From positions 1 through 45,494 of the forward strand of contig CALVME010000009.1 of the NCBI GenBank assembly GCA_944342055.1: 45,494 bases of DNA, written 5' to 3'. The translations under genes and the position numbers were made by a program. Of the stretch, positions 15,546-23,008 are shown piece after piece (the stretch's first letter is position 1; the number at the start of each line of letters is the position of its first letter). Origin of the DNA: an uncultured Clostridia bacterium. Its GTDB lineage: Bacteria; Bacillota; Clostridia; Christensenellales; Borkfalkiaceae. Under the pieces are notes generated by a model that was not told the DNA's origin, searched no databases, and saw only the letters and a program-made list of their open reading frames with translations.

Positions 15546-16072
15546 AACTTCTCATCGCTTCCGACCTGCACGGCTCGGCTTATTACTGCAAAAAACTCAT
15601 CGGGCGCTTTCAGGCGGAAGGCGCGGACAAACTCATCCTGCTCGGCGACCTCCTCTATCACGGCCCGAGAAATCCCCTGCCCGCGGAGCACGATCCGAAG
15701 GCGGTCTGCGCCATGCTCAACCCGCTTTCCGACCGCATTTTTGCCGTTCGCGGCAACTGCGACGCGGAAGTCGATCAGCTCGTGCTCGATTTCCCCGTCC
15801 TCGCGGATTACGCCGTCCTCTTTCTGAACGGCAAGACGGTATATCTCACGCACGGTCACAAGGAAATTCCCGCGCTGCAAAAGGGCTCCCTCCTCATCAA
15901 CGGACATTTCCATGTTCCCGCATGCGAAGACCGCGGGGATTACCGCTATCTCAACTGCGGCTCGCTCGCCCTGCCCAAAGACGGAACGCCGCACTCGTAT
16001 CTCCTCTACGATGAGGGCACGTTCCTCTGGAAGGACGCGGACGGGAACGAATTCCTGCGCGAGACGATCTGA
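15542..16072 (+). CDS. YfcE/MJ0936-family metallophosphodiesterase
   Basis: Protein of 176 residues, the normal size of this calcineurin-like family. Metal ligands are visible in order: SDLHG (Asp8/His10), LLGDLLYHG, RGNCD (the GNCD motif), LTHGHK and NGHFHVP. Activity is against phosphodiesters or small phosphate esters with a divalent metal; the physiological substrate is unknown. It starts in an ATGA overlap with the HAD gene, and a terminator follows 16 bases after the stop. Pairing of a HAD phosphatase and YfcE is seen in other Bacillota. Confidence 0.9.
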   Translation: MKLLIASDLHGSAYYCKKLIGRFQAEGADKLILLGDLLYHGPRNPLPAEHDPKAVCAMLNPLSDRIFAVRGNCDAEVDQLVLDFPVLADYAVLFLNGKTVYLTHGHKEIPALQKGSLLINGHFHVPACEDRGDYRYLNCGSLALPKDGTPHSYLLYDEGTFLWKDADGNEFLRETI

Positions 16073-16087
16073 AACCTCAAAAAAACG

Positions 16088-16120
16088 AAACATCCGCCTA
16101 TCGCCGGATGTTTTCATTTT
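16088..16120. terminator. Bidirectional terminator between yfcE-type gene and queH
   Basis: 9-bp stem AAACATCCG/CGGATGTTT (16088-16096 with 16105-16113). On plus it is followed by TTTTCATTTT; on minus a T-rich run follows. It serves the two convergent genes. Confidence 0.75.
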
Positions 16121-16127
16121 GTCACGC

Positions 16128-16790
16128 TTACGTCCGTTTTTCTTCTCTCCCTGCGCCGCCAGCCTCCGAGAGCTCTTCCGCCCGCGCGGTGTGCCGCGAA
16201 AGCGCCTCACGCTCGGAAAAGACGCATCCGCAGAAGTTCTGCCGATACAGCCCGTATCGCTTGGACAGCTCGATGCTTCTGAGATACCCGCCCTTCTTTT
16301 TGAAATCGCTCGGCAAGAAGGCGACGCCGTACTTCTCAGCACAGGCAAAGCCGATCTGATTGAGCCACTCCGCGTTTTTGAGCGGGCTGACGGTGAGCGT
16401 CGTGGCAAAATAATCGTATCCTCCCTCCCTGGCGCGGTGCGCCGTCTCCTCCAGCCGAAGCGAAAAACAACGATAACACCTGGCTCCGCCCTCGGGAGCG
16501 CCTTCGTATCCCGCGGCGACGCGCAAAAACGCCTCTTCGTCGTGGTCGCAATCGACAAAATCCGCCCAGCCCGTCTCCGAGAGAAGCCGCTTTTGTTCCT
16601 GCTTCCTCTTTTCGTATTCCTCGCCGCAGATATTCGGGTTGTAATAGAGCACGCTCACGCGGAAAACGGCGTGCAGCACCTCGAGACAATGCGAAGAGCA
16701 TGGCGCGCAACAGCTGTGCAGAAGAAGCGAACTGCCCTGCGAACGCGCCATGATCTCTTCCATTTCCCGATTGTAATTTCTCTTGTTCAT
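16128..16790 (-). CDS. queH: Epoxyqueuosine reductase QueH
   Basis: Reduces epoxyqueuosine to queuosine in tRNA anticodons, the non-cobalamin alternative to QueG. It has 220 residues. The family motifs are intact: LLHSCCAPCSS (residues 23-33), a second cysteine pair in CYRCFSLRLEETA, and NFCGCVFS near the C-terminus; together they hold the Fe-S cluster and redox centre. The N-terminus MNKRNYNREMEEIMARSQ matches the usual start of clostridial QueH. The ATG at 16790 lies exactly six bases after a consensus -10, with no room for a Shine–Dalgarno. No other queuosine gene is in the window. Confidence 0.94.
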   Translation of the reverse strand: MNKRNYNREMEEIMARSQGSSLLLHSCCAPCSSHCLEVLHAVFRVSVLYYNPNICGEEYEKRKQEQKRLLSETGWADFVDCDHDEEAFLRVAAGYEGAPEGGARCYRCFSLRLEETAHRAREGGYDYFATTLTVSPLKNAEWLNQIGFACAEKYGVAFLPSDFKKKGGYLRSIELSKRYGLYRQNFCGCVFSEREALSRHTARAEELSEAGGAGREEKRT

Positions 16791-16796
16791 GCCGAC

Positions 16797-16825
16797 ATTA
16801 TAACCCGCTTTCCCGCATTTGTCAA
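16797..16825 (-). promoter_or_regulatory. Consensus promoter of queH, abutting the start codon
   Basis: Minus strand TTGACA (16825-16820), 17-base spacer, TATAAT (16802-16797): both hexamers are perfect. The ATG begins six bases after the -10, at the expected transcription start, which predicts a leaderless mRNA. Confidence 0.88.
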
Positions 16826-16959
16826 CCGCCGCGCTTGCACATTTCCCTCCCGCCCTTGACGCCCCGCCGCCCGCAAAGGGAAAGAAGCTTTTGAAGCGGC
16901 GTCGGCTTTCAACGACAAACCGCCTAAGATCCATCCTCCATCCGCAGATTTTACCATAC

Positions 16960-16990
16960 AAAAACGCCCGCCTCCGTTGGGAGGCGGGCG
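16960..16990 (-). terminator. Terminator after xfp
   Basis: Perfect 11-bp GC-rich stem (16965-16975 with 16980-16990) and a GTTG loop (CAAC on the minus strand), followed on minus by five Ts. The remaining 16826-16959 stretch shows nothing recognisable. Confidence 0.88.
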
Positions 16991-17011
16991 CCTTGGTTTT
17001 AAGCGGAACGC

Positions 17012-19459
17012 TTATTTCTTGTCGATATACTGATCTCTCTCTTCGGGAGTATGCCACTTCCAAGCCTGGATCTCGGGAAGGTCTTCGCCCTTATCCGCGA
17101 TGTAGTTCTTATGCTCGACGAGCTTGTCGTTCATAAGCTGTACGAGGAAGGACGCCTTGTTTCCGAGCTGAGGCAGAGCCATGACTGCCGCCTTGACGAG
17201 GTGGAAACGGTCGATGTGGTTCTGGACGCGCATATCGAACGGCGTCGTGATCGTGCCCTCTTCCTGATATCCGAATACCTGCAAGTTCTTGTTGTGACGG
17301 GTATAGGTGAGCTCGTGGATGAGCTTGGTATAGCCGTGGTAAGCCATGACGATGGGCTTATCCTTCGTGAAGATCGCATCGTATTCCGCATCGGTCAAGC
17401 CGTGAGGATGCTTCTCGTGAGACTCGAGCTTGAACAGGTCGACCACGTTGACGAAACGGATCTTGATGTTCGGCAGATAGTCGCGGAGAATCGTTGTAGC
17501 GGCAAGCGCTTCGAGCGTCGGCGTATCGCCGCAGCAAGCCATGACGAGATCGGGCTCTTCACCCGCGTCGGAGCTTGCCCAGGACCAGATGCCGATGCCC
17601 TGCGTGCAGTGGTTGACAGCCTCTTTCATGGTGAGCCACTGGAAGGAAGGATGCTTGGACGCAACGATGACGTTGACGTAGTTCTTGCTCTTCAGGCAGT
17701 GATCCATGCAGGAAAGGAGGCAGTTTGCATCGGGCGGAAGGTACATTCTGACGACGTCTGCCTTCTTGCAAGCGACGTGGTCGAGGAATCCGGGATCCTG
17801 ATGCGTGAAGCCGTTGTGGTCCTGCTGCCATACGTTGGAAGTCAGGATGAGGTTCAAAGAAGCGATGGGCTGACGCCACTGCAATTCCTCGCAGACTTTC
17901 AGCCACTTCGCATGCTGTGCAACCATGGAGTCGACGACACGGATGAAGGACTCATAGGAAGCGAAGAATCCGTGACGGCCGGTCAGGATGTAGCCTTCCA
18001 GCCAACCTTCGCACATATGCTCGGACAGATAGGAATCCATGATTCTGCCGTCTTTTGCGAGCGCGGAGCCGTCCTTCGTCGCGGGATTGTAATCATCGTC
18101 GGTATCGAGCGTCTTCGCCTGCCAGTCGCGGGACGTCGCCTCGAACGCATAGTAGAGGCGGTTGGACATCGTCTCGTCCGGTCCGAAGATGCGGAAGTTC
18201 TTGGTGTCCGCATTGAGCTTGAAGACATCGCGAATGTACGCGCCGAGCTCCATCATATCCTGCGCCTTGACGCCGCCGGGTACGGGAACGTCCACGCCGT
18301 ACTTCGTGAAGTCGGGCAGGCGGAGGTTGCGGAGCATCTTGCCGCCGTTTGCGTGGGGATTTGCGGAAATTCTGCTGTCACCCGTGGGAGCGAGCGCTCT
18401 CAGCTCGGGGATCAGACGATAGTTCTCGTCGAACAGCTCTTCGGGGCGATAGCTCTTGAGCCATGCTTCGAGTTTTGCGAGGTGCTCGGGCTTGGACATA
18501 TCGATGGGAACCTGATGCGCGCGGTAAGAACCCTCGATGGGCTTGCCTGCGTCGTTGAACTTGGGTCCCGTCCAGCCCTTCGGCGTGCGGAGCACGATCA
18601 TCGGCCAGAAAGGTCTCTCGGTCAGCTCGCCGCTTCTCGCCTTCTGCTGAATGTCCTTGATCTCCTTGATGCACTTGTCGAGCGTCTCCGCCATCAGTCG
18701 ATGCATCGCCATGGGTTCGCTGCCTTCGGACTCTACGAAATAAGGCTTCCAGCCGCAACCGTGGAAGAAGCTCTTGACTTCGTCCTCAGAAATGCGCGCG
18801 AATACGGTCGGGTTGTTGATCTTGTAACCGTTGAGGTGCAGGATGGGCAATACCGCGCCGTCCGTTGCGGGATTGAGGAATTTATTGCTGTGCCATGCGG
18901 TAGCGAGAGGGCCGGTCTCCGCCTCGCCGTCGCCGACGGTAACGGCAGCGATCAGGTCGGGGTTATCGAATACCGCGCCGAAGCCGTGAGCCAGGGAATA
19001 ACCGAGCTCACCGCCCTCGTTGATGGAACCGGGGGTTTCGGGCGCGACGTGGCTCGAAATACCGCCGGGGAAGGAAAACTGTTTGCACAGTCTCTTCATA
19101 CCCTCTTCGTCCTGACCGACGTTCGGATACACTTCGGAATACGTTCCCTCCAGATAGGAGTTCGCGACGAAGAAGTTTCCGCCGTGTCCGGGACCGGACA
19201 GAAGAATCATATCGAGATCGAACTTCTTGATGACTCTGTTCAGATGCACATAGATGAAGTTCTGTCCGGGCACCGTTCCCCAGTGACCGACGATCTTCTT
19301 CTTGACCTGTTCTCTGGTGAGAGGCTTTCTGAGAAGAGGGTTGTCGAGCATATACAGCTGTGCCGCTGCCAGATAGTTGGCGGCGCGCCAATATGCGTCC
19401 AGCTTCTTCAGGTATTCCTCAGTCAGAGGCTTCTTCTCGGGACAGTCTGCTGTTCTCAT
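17012..19459 (-). CDS. xfp: Phosphoketolase (Xfp)
   Basis: Thiamine-diphosphate enzyme splitting xylulose 5-phosphate (and often fructose 6-phosphate) with phosphate into acetyl phosphate plus glyceraldehyde 3-phosphate or erythrose 4-phosphate. It has 815 residues, full length for the family. Both phosphoketolase signatures are present: [20 protein letters not shown] and [20 protein letters not shown]. Also present are [12 protein letters not shown] in the N-terminal domain and the C-terminal TWHS-region [14 protein letters not shown] 19459 has AAGGAAGG 12 bases upstream, and the leader is about 85 bases. Codon use favours C-ending codons, suggesting high expression. It is a stand-alone unit, with acetate kinase not nearby. 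Confidence 0.97.
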   Translation of the reverse strand: MRTADCPEKKPLTEEYLKKLDAYWRAANYLAAAQLYMLDNPLLRKPLTREQVKKKIVGHWGTVPGQNFIYVHLNRVIKKFDLDMILLSGPGHGGNFFVANSYLEGTYSEVYPNVGQDEEGMKRLCKQFSFPGGISSHVAPETPGSINEGGELGYSLAHGFGAVFDNPDLIAAVTVGDGEAETGPLATAWHSNKFLNPATDGAVLPILHLNGYKINNPTVFARISEDEVKSFFHGCGWKPYFVESEGSEPMAMHRLMAETLDKCIKEIKDIQQKARSGELTERPFWPMIVLRTPKGWTGPKFNDAGKPIEGSYRAHQVPIDMSKPEHLAKLEAWLKSYRPEELFDENYRLIPELRALAPTGDSRISANPHANGGKMLRNLRLPDFTKYGVDVPVPGGVKAQDMMELGAYIRDVFKLNADTKNFRIFGPDETMSNRLYYAFEATSRDWQAKTLDTDDDYNPATKDGSALAKDGRIMDSYLSEHMCEGWLEGYILTGRHGFFASYESFIRVVDSMVAQHAKWLKVCEELQWRQPIASLNLILTSNVWQQDHNGFTHQDPGFLDHVACKKADVVRMYLPPDANCLLSCMDHCLKSKNYVNVIVASKHPSFQWLTMKEAVNHCTQGIGIWSWASSDAGEEPDLVMACCGDTPTLEALAATTILRDYLPNIKIRFVNVVDLFKLESHEKHPHGLTDAEYDAIFTKDKPIVMAYHGYTKLIHELTYTRHNKNLQVFGYQEEGTITTPFDMRVQNHIDRFHLVKAAVMALPQLGNKASFLVQLMNDKLVEHKNYIADKGEDLPEIQAWKWHTPEERDQYIDKK

Positions 19460-19549
19460 GTTTTGAATAAACCTTCCTTCTGAATTATTTTCTCCATTCT
19501 CCTACTCGCGCCCGCGGCGGCAAGTATGATACCAAATGAACCTATTTCT

Positions 19550-19577
19550 ATTGTACCTTATTTCTTGCCGATGTCAA
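19550..19577 (-). promoter_or_regulatory. Promoter of xfp
   Basis: Minus strand TTGACA (19577-19572), 16-base spacer, TACAAT (19555-19550). The untranslated leader of about 85 bases shows no clear attenuator. Confidence 0.75.
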
Positions 19578-19606
19578 GCACCTTTGAGAAAATTTTTCTT
19601 ACTTTT

Positions 19607-20695
19607 TTATAGTAAACTATAAATTTTTTCAAGATCTTGTTCGGAAAGGGGGATCGGATTGTTCGAAAGGCGCGAAACGTTGACCGCTTTGACGAGTGCA
19701 GGCAGTTCTTCGGGCTTGATTTTCGGCGCGACGACGCCGAAGCGCGAGAGATTTTCGGAAAACTTCGCGATCGCGTCCTCCGCGCTCTCCGTCCCGTAAG
19801 CGCGCGCGATCTTCAGAAACTGTCCGCGCACATAGTCCATGCCGCGCGGATCGTTCGTCTCCTCCTTTCCGAGCATGACTTTCCAGATGTGCGGCAACGT
19901 CAGCGCGACCGCCTTGCCGTGCGGTACGCCGTAATCGGACGTCAGGCGATAGCACATCGCGTGAGCCGCCGTCGTCTTGGTGCGTTCGATCGCCTGCCCC
20001 GCGAGCGAAGAAGCCTCCATGATCTCCCTTGCGATCTCTTGGTCATGCGGCGCGAACAGGTATGCCTCCTGCGCCGCCGCGATCTTTTGCACAGCGAGGA
20101 GCGCGAGCGTCTCGCTCGCCTCGTCGGAGCGCACCGACCACGCCGATTCGATGCCCTGGCAGAGCGCGTCGAGCATCGTCGACACCTTCTGTTCGTGCGG
20201 CAGCCCTTCCAGCCAACCCTCCCAGAGAAGCGCGACGTCGGGAAGGCAAACGGGATCGTCCAGCGAAATTTTTTTCCCGTCCCGATAAAAGATGGAATAG
20301 CGCGTGGATTCCGCGCCCGTTCCCGCCGTGGTCGGCACGGCGACGAGCGGGATCGCCCTGACATATTCCGAAGTCTTGCGCTCGAGAAGGTCCTCTTCCT
20401 CCTTCGCGTCCGCGTGCAGTCTGATCGCCTTCGCCACGTCCATGGCGGAGCCGCCGCCCACCGCCAGGATGCAGTTGCAGCGCGAGAGAGCGAACAATTC
20501 GATCCCCGCCTTGATCTCCTCGTATTTGGGATTGGGCGAATACCCTTCGAAGAGGGTGCATTCGAACAGCCGCTCAACCTCTCTCCTGAGCGCGGAATCG
20601 CGATAGGCGCGCCCTGCCACGACGAACACGCGCGCGTTTTTATCCAGCACGGACCCGATCAACCGCTCGGGCTGTCCCCAAAGAATTTCCTGCAT
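19607..20695 (-). CDS. Iron-type (group III) alcohol dehydrogenase, phosphonoacetaldehyde-reductase-like
   Basis: NAD(P)H-dependent alcohol dehydrogenase fold of 362 residues. The dinucleotide motif is GGGSAMDVAKAIRL, followed by VPTTAGTGAEST. Metal ligands of the family are Asp and three His. Here the Asp is in MLDALCQGIESAWS, and two His are in TTAAHAMCYRL and GVPHGKAV. The His normally four residues after the Asp is Gln. The DALCQxIES pattern and the YRDGKKISLDDP region recall reductases acting on phosphonoacetaldehyde rather than simple alcohol dehydrogenases, but no phosphonate gene is nearby. ATG 20695 is chosen for GGAGG four bases upstream. No good GC-rich terminator separates it from xfp, which has its own promoter. 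Confidence 0.85.
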   Translation of the reverse strand: MQEILWGQPERLIGSVLDKNARVFVVAGRAYRDSALRREVERLFECTLFEGYSPNPKYEEIKAGIELFALSRCNCILAVGGGSAMDVAKAIRLHADAKEEEDLLERKTSEYVRAIPLVAVPTTAGTGAESTRYSIFYRDGKKISLDDPVCLPDVALLWEGWLEGLPHEQKVSTMLDALCQGIESAWSVRSDEASETLALLAVQKIAAAQEAYLFAPHDQEIAREIMEASSLAGQAIERTKTTAAHAMCYRLTSDYGVPHGKAVALTLPHIWKVMLGKEETNDPRGMDYVRGQFLKIARAYGTESAEDAIAKFSENLSRFGVVAPKIKPEELPALVKAVNVSRLSNNPIPLSEQDLEKIYSLL

Positions 20696-20745
20696 GTCTC
20701 CTCCCCGCCGCCTCAAACCGGCGAACGATTTCTTCTTTTTCCGAC

Positions 20746-20774
20746 ATTATAGCACATCTGAAGCCGAAAGACAA
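20746..20774 (-). promoter_or_regulatory. Promoter of the iron-type dehydrogenase
   Basis: Minus strand TTGTCT (20774-20769), 17-base spacer, TATAAT (20751-20746); leader of about 45 bases. Confidence 0.75.
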
Positions 20775-20844
20775 GACTCGCGCAAAAAATCGGCCTCGAC
20801 TTTTCGCTTTCTTTGCAAAATTGCAAGTTTTTTCGGGTCGGGTA

Positions 20845-20873
20845 TGGACAAACGCAAAAAAATGTGCTATGAT
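20845..20873 (+). promoter_or_regulatory. Promoter of the phosphoribosyltransferase-like gene
   Basis: TGGACA (20845-20850), 17-base spacer, TATGAT (20868-20873). It is divergent from the iron-dehydrogenase promoter. Confidence 0.65.
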
Positions 20874-20908
20874 GGTTGCAAAACAAAACAAAGAGGGAAA
20901 TGATCATT

Positions 20909-21535
20909 ATGGAAAAGAGAGCAGTCGTCAGACAGTCGTCTTTCAACAAGAACATCACCGTCACGGTGATCCCCGGTCACTTCGCGACCAACCATTCGCA
21001 CATCAACTATTTCGTCGATCTGACGAACATCAAATCCATGCACAAAATGGCGAAAGCGGCGGCTTCGCGTTTCGGCGCGGCATATGCGAATACGCCCATC
21101 GATACGATCGTCTGTCTCGAACGCACCAAAATGGTCGCCGCGTTCCTCGCGGATTATCTCTCCGAACACGGCATCAACCAAAACCAGGACATCGCGGTGC
21201 TCACCCCCGAACTCAAAAACGGACAGGTGCTCCTGCGCGACAATCTGCAGAGCCTCGTCTGGGGCAAAAACGTCCTTCTGCTCTTCGCCAACGTCTCCAC
21301 GGGTCTGACGGCGACCTCGACGCTGGAAGGCATCCGCTACTACGGCGGCAATCCCGTCGGCATCGCCTCTCTCTTTACCACGAACACCGAAGTGTCGGGC
21401 TTGCCCGTCGTCGGCATCTTCACCTCGGACGACATTGCGGGCTATGAGACGCACTCGGCGGCAGACTGCCCGCTCTGCAAAAACAAAGTCAAGCTCGACG
21501 CGCTCGTCAACAGCTACGGCTATTCCAAACTTTGA
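20909..21535 (+). CDS. Phosphoribosyltransferase-like protein with a degenerate PRPP motif
   Basis: Protein of 208 residues with the type I PRTase layout seen in orotate PRTase-like proteins. There is an N-terminal hood region, ERTKMVAAFLADYL at 71-84, the core strand NVLLLFANVSTG at 121-132, and a terminal CPLCKNKVKLDAL (187-199). The PRPP loop normally reads hydrophobics, Asp-Asp/Glu, then T-T/S-G-x-T. Here the acidic pair is Ala-Asn, although STGLTAT remains. It may therefore bind a ligand without catalysing transfer. Starts at 20900 and 20909 are both possible; 20909 is taken because GAGGG is about 11 bases upstream. A bidirectional terminator follows. Confidence 0.75.
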   Translation: MEKRAVVRQSSFNKNITVTVIPGHFATNHSHINYFVDLTNIKSMHKMAKAAASRFGAAYANTPIDTIVCLERTKMVAAFLADYLSEHGINQNQDIAVLTPELKNGQVLLRDNLQSLVWGKNVLLLFANVSTGLTATSTLEGIRYYGGNPVGIASLFTTNTEVSGLPVVGIFTSDDIAGYETHSAADCPLCKNKVKLDALVNSYGYSKL

Positions 21536-21612
21536 CCCCCGCCCGCCGACGCGACGGGCAAACCTTCTGAAAAGCGCTTGCCGCTTCCCGACAGTCAACG
21601 CACCGATAATCG

Positions 21613-21638
21613 AAAAGAGAGCCGATCGGCTCTCTTTT
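21613..21638. terminator. Bidirectional terminator
   Basis: AAAAGAGAGCC/GGCTCTCTTTT stem with a GATC loop, flanked by A and T runs. It lies between two convergent genes (ends 21535 and 21646). Confidence 0.88.
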
Positions 21639-21645
21639 TTTCGTT

Positions 21646-22467
21646 TCATCGGATGCGGATGCGCGTACAGGGCACCTCTCCCGCGCGGATCTCCGCAAGG
21701 GAATACTTTGCGTTGGCGATGAGCACCTCGGTGCCGAGCGCCGCCGCCTCTTTGACGTATTCGAGCTTCGCGCGCGCTCCGCCCGCGAACTTGCGGGAAG
21801 CGCCCGCGCAGTATGCTTTGTATCGCTCGATCTCGGAGACGAGCTCAAGATCGTCCTTGCCGGCGATCTCTCTCACCAGCGTAGAAGGGTCGGCGGGGTC
21901 GGTGTAGATGCCGTCCACGCACGTCAGGATCACGAGCGTCTTCGCATGCACGAGGCTCGCGATGTGCGCCGCCGTCTCGTCGTTGTCCACGCCCTCATAG
22001 ACGTGCTCGCAGGTGGTGGCGAGGCTCGCGATCTCCATGCGCCTGTTCTCCTCCGCAGAGACGCAGTCGTTGTAATTGACGATGGGGATCGCGTTCTGCT
22101 CGGCGCAGCGGAGGAGCAGGCGCTTCAGATGTTCGCACTTTTCGGGCTGATTGAAGTGCTGATGCTCGACGAGCACCTGCCTCACCCCGTAATTCGGATT
22201 GATGTAGCGGCGGTACGTCTCCATGAGAATGGTCTGTCCCTGCGCCGCGTAATCCGCCTTGTATTCCTCGGTATCGGGCAGATCCTGCCCCGTGCGCATT
22301 CTGTAATCGAGCCTTCCGATCTCCGTCGCGCCCGAAGACACCCAGATATAGCCGGGCTTCAGCTCAGCGGAAAGGCGCGCCACCCGCGTATAATCTATGA
22401 TGCGGTCCTTCTTGCTGATCAGCGCCATCGAACCGATCTTTCCCACAAGTTCTACGTCGAACTGCAT
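21646..22467 (-). CDS. Amino acid kinase family protein, glutamate 5-kinase-like, no PUA domain
   Basis: Kinase of 273 residues with the amino-acid-kinase fold. Seen in order: VGKIGSMAL (phosphate/ATP loop), WVSSGATEIG, YAAQGQTILME, IPIVNYNDCVS, the nucleotide region VDNDETAAHIASLV, LTCVDGIYTDP and GGARAKLEYVKEA. These match ProB best (glutamate to glutamyl-5-phosphate, proline synthesis). The C-terminal PUA domain of classic ProB is absent, no proA is adjacent, and the N-terminal half diverges, so another acid or nucleotide substrate is possible. ATG 22467 has AGAGG upstream. The frame is open to 22566 but passes through the promoter. Confidence 0.82.
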   Translation of the reverse strand: MQFDVELVGKIGSMALISKKDRIIDYTRVARLSAELKPGYIWVSSGATEIGRLDYRMRTGQDLPDTEEYKADYAAQGQTILMETYRRYINPNYGVRQVLVEHQHFNQPEKCEHLKRLLLRCAEQNAIPIVNYNDCVSAEENRRMEIASLATTCEHVYEGVDNDETAAHIASLVHAKTLVILTCVDGIYTDPADPSTLVREIAGKDDLELVSEIERYKAYCAGASRKFAGGARAKLEYVKEAAALGTEVLIANAKYSLAEIRAGEVPCTRIRIR

Positions 22468-22488
22468 GATAAAACCTCTTTTTTTCTC

Positions 22489-22517
22489 ATTATACACACT
22501 TTTCCGCGAAAATGCAA
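22489..22517 (-). promoter_or_regulatory. Promoter of the ProB-like kinase
   Basis: Minus strand TTGCAT (22517-22512), 17-base spacer, TATAAT (22494-22489). Confidence 0.75.
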
Positions 22518-22528
22518 ATACTTTTGTC

Positions 22529-22945
22529 ATGAGAAACGCATTCCGGATTGCGGGATTTTCCCGCATTGTCTGCTCGCTCGTCGCCCTTCTCGCCCTCTTG
22601 TGCGTCTGCGGCTGCCGCGCGAGCGAGCTTTCCCCCCTCTCCGCCGTCTCCAGGCCCTACCTCGCCCTCTACGATTGCGAGCGCATGCGCTTAGGCGAGA
22701 CCGACCTGCTCGCCGATTTTTCGCACGTCTCCCTCGAGCTGCGCGCGAAAGGCTTCGTCTACACCGCCGAAACCGCCGACGGGACGCTCCTGAAGGAGGA
22801 GGGCGCCTACGGCTACGACGAAGCGGCGGGGACGCTCACCCTCTTTTCCCGCCGAGGCGCCTTCCGCGCAAGGCTGGAGGACGGCGAGATCGTGCTCGTC
22901 AAGCAGTACGGAGACCGCATATTCTATGCGCTGTTCCGCAGCTGA
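22529..22945 (+). CDS. Small predicted lipoprotein
   Basis: Protein of 138 residues. The N-terminus has basic residues, a hydrophobic stretch (SLVALLALLCV) and a Cys-rich lipobox-like VCGC, so lipid attachment at a cysteine near residue 30 is likely. The mature part alternates charged and hydrophobic residues and looks beta-rich (GFVYTAETADGTLLKEEGAY; GTLTLFSRRGAFRARLEDGE). I do not recognise a family. No strong ribosome-binding site is visible before ATG 22529, and the gene is divergent from the kinase promoter, so the exact start is unsure. It lies 63 bp before the helicase gene, which has its own promoter. Confidence 0.65.
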   Translation: MRNAFRIAGFSRIVCSLVALLALLCVCGCRASELSPLSAVSRPYLALYDCERMRLGETDLLADFSHVSLELRAKGFVYTAETADGTLLKEEGAYGYDEAAGTLTLFSRRGAFRARLEDGEIVLVKQYGDRIFYALFRS

Positions 22946-22973
22946 AATAGCATAAAACATTTGTTCATAACGC

Positions 22974-23002
22974 TTGCAATTTGCATGCGCCTGTGATACA
23001 AT
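22974..23002 (+). promoter_or_regulatory. Promoter of the RecD-like helicase, abutting the start codon
   Basis: TTGCAA (22974-22979), 17-base spacer, TACAAT (22997-23002). ATG at 23009 follows after six bases, which predicts a leaderless mRNA. Confidence 0.75.
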
Positions 23003-23008
23003 GGGCGT

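Noticed and set aside
13270-16120. Horizontal-transfer island signs around the plus-strand MDR–HAD–YfcE block
   Set aside because: Base composition and codon use look like the neighbours, with no direct repeats, tRNA or integrase.
17051-19483. An 810-codon open frame on the plus strand opposite phosphoketolase, and similar long antisense frames at 44-1855, 5252-7300 and 26150-28471
   Set aside because: Each lies opposite a strongly recognisable gene, is rich in Arg/His/Asp/Val with no family motif, and arises from high-GC third-position bias on the other strand.
19607-19632. AT-rich palindrome TTTATAGT/ACTATAAA at the end of the iron-type dehydrogenase as a terminator
   Set aside because: It lies in the last codons, has no GC and is followed by As rather than Ts on the coding strand.
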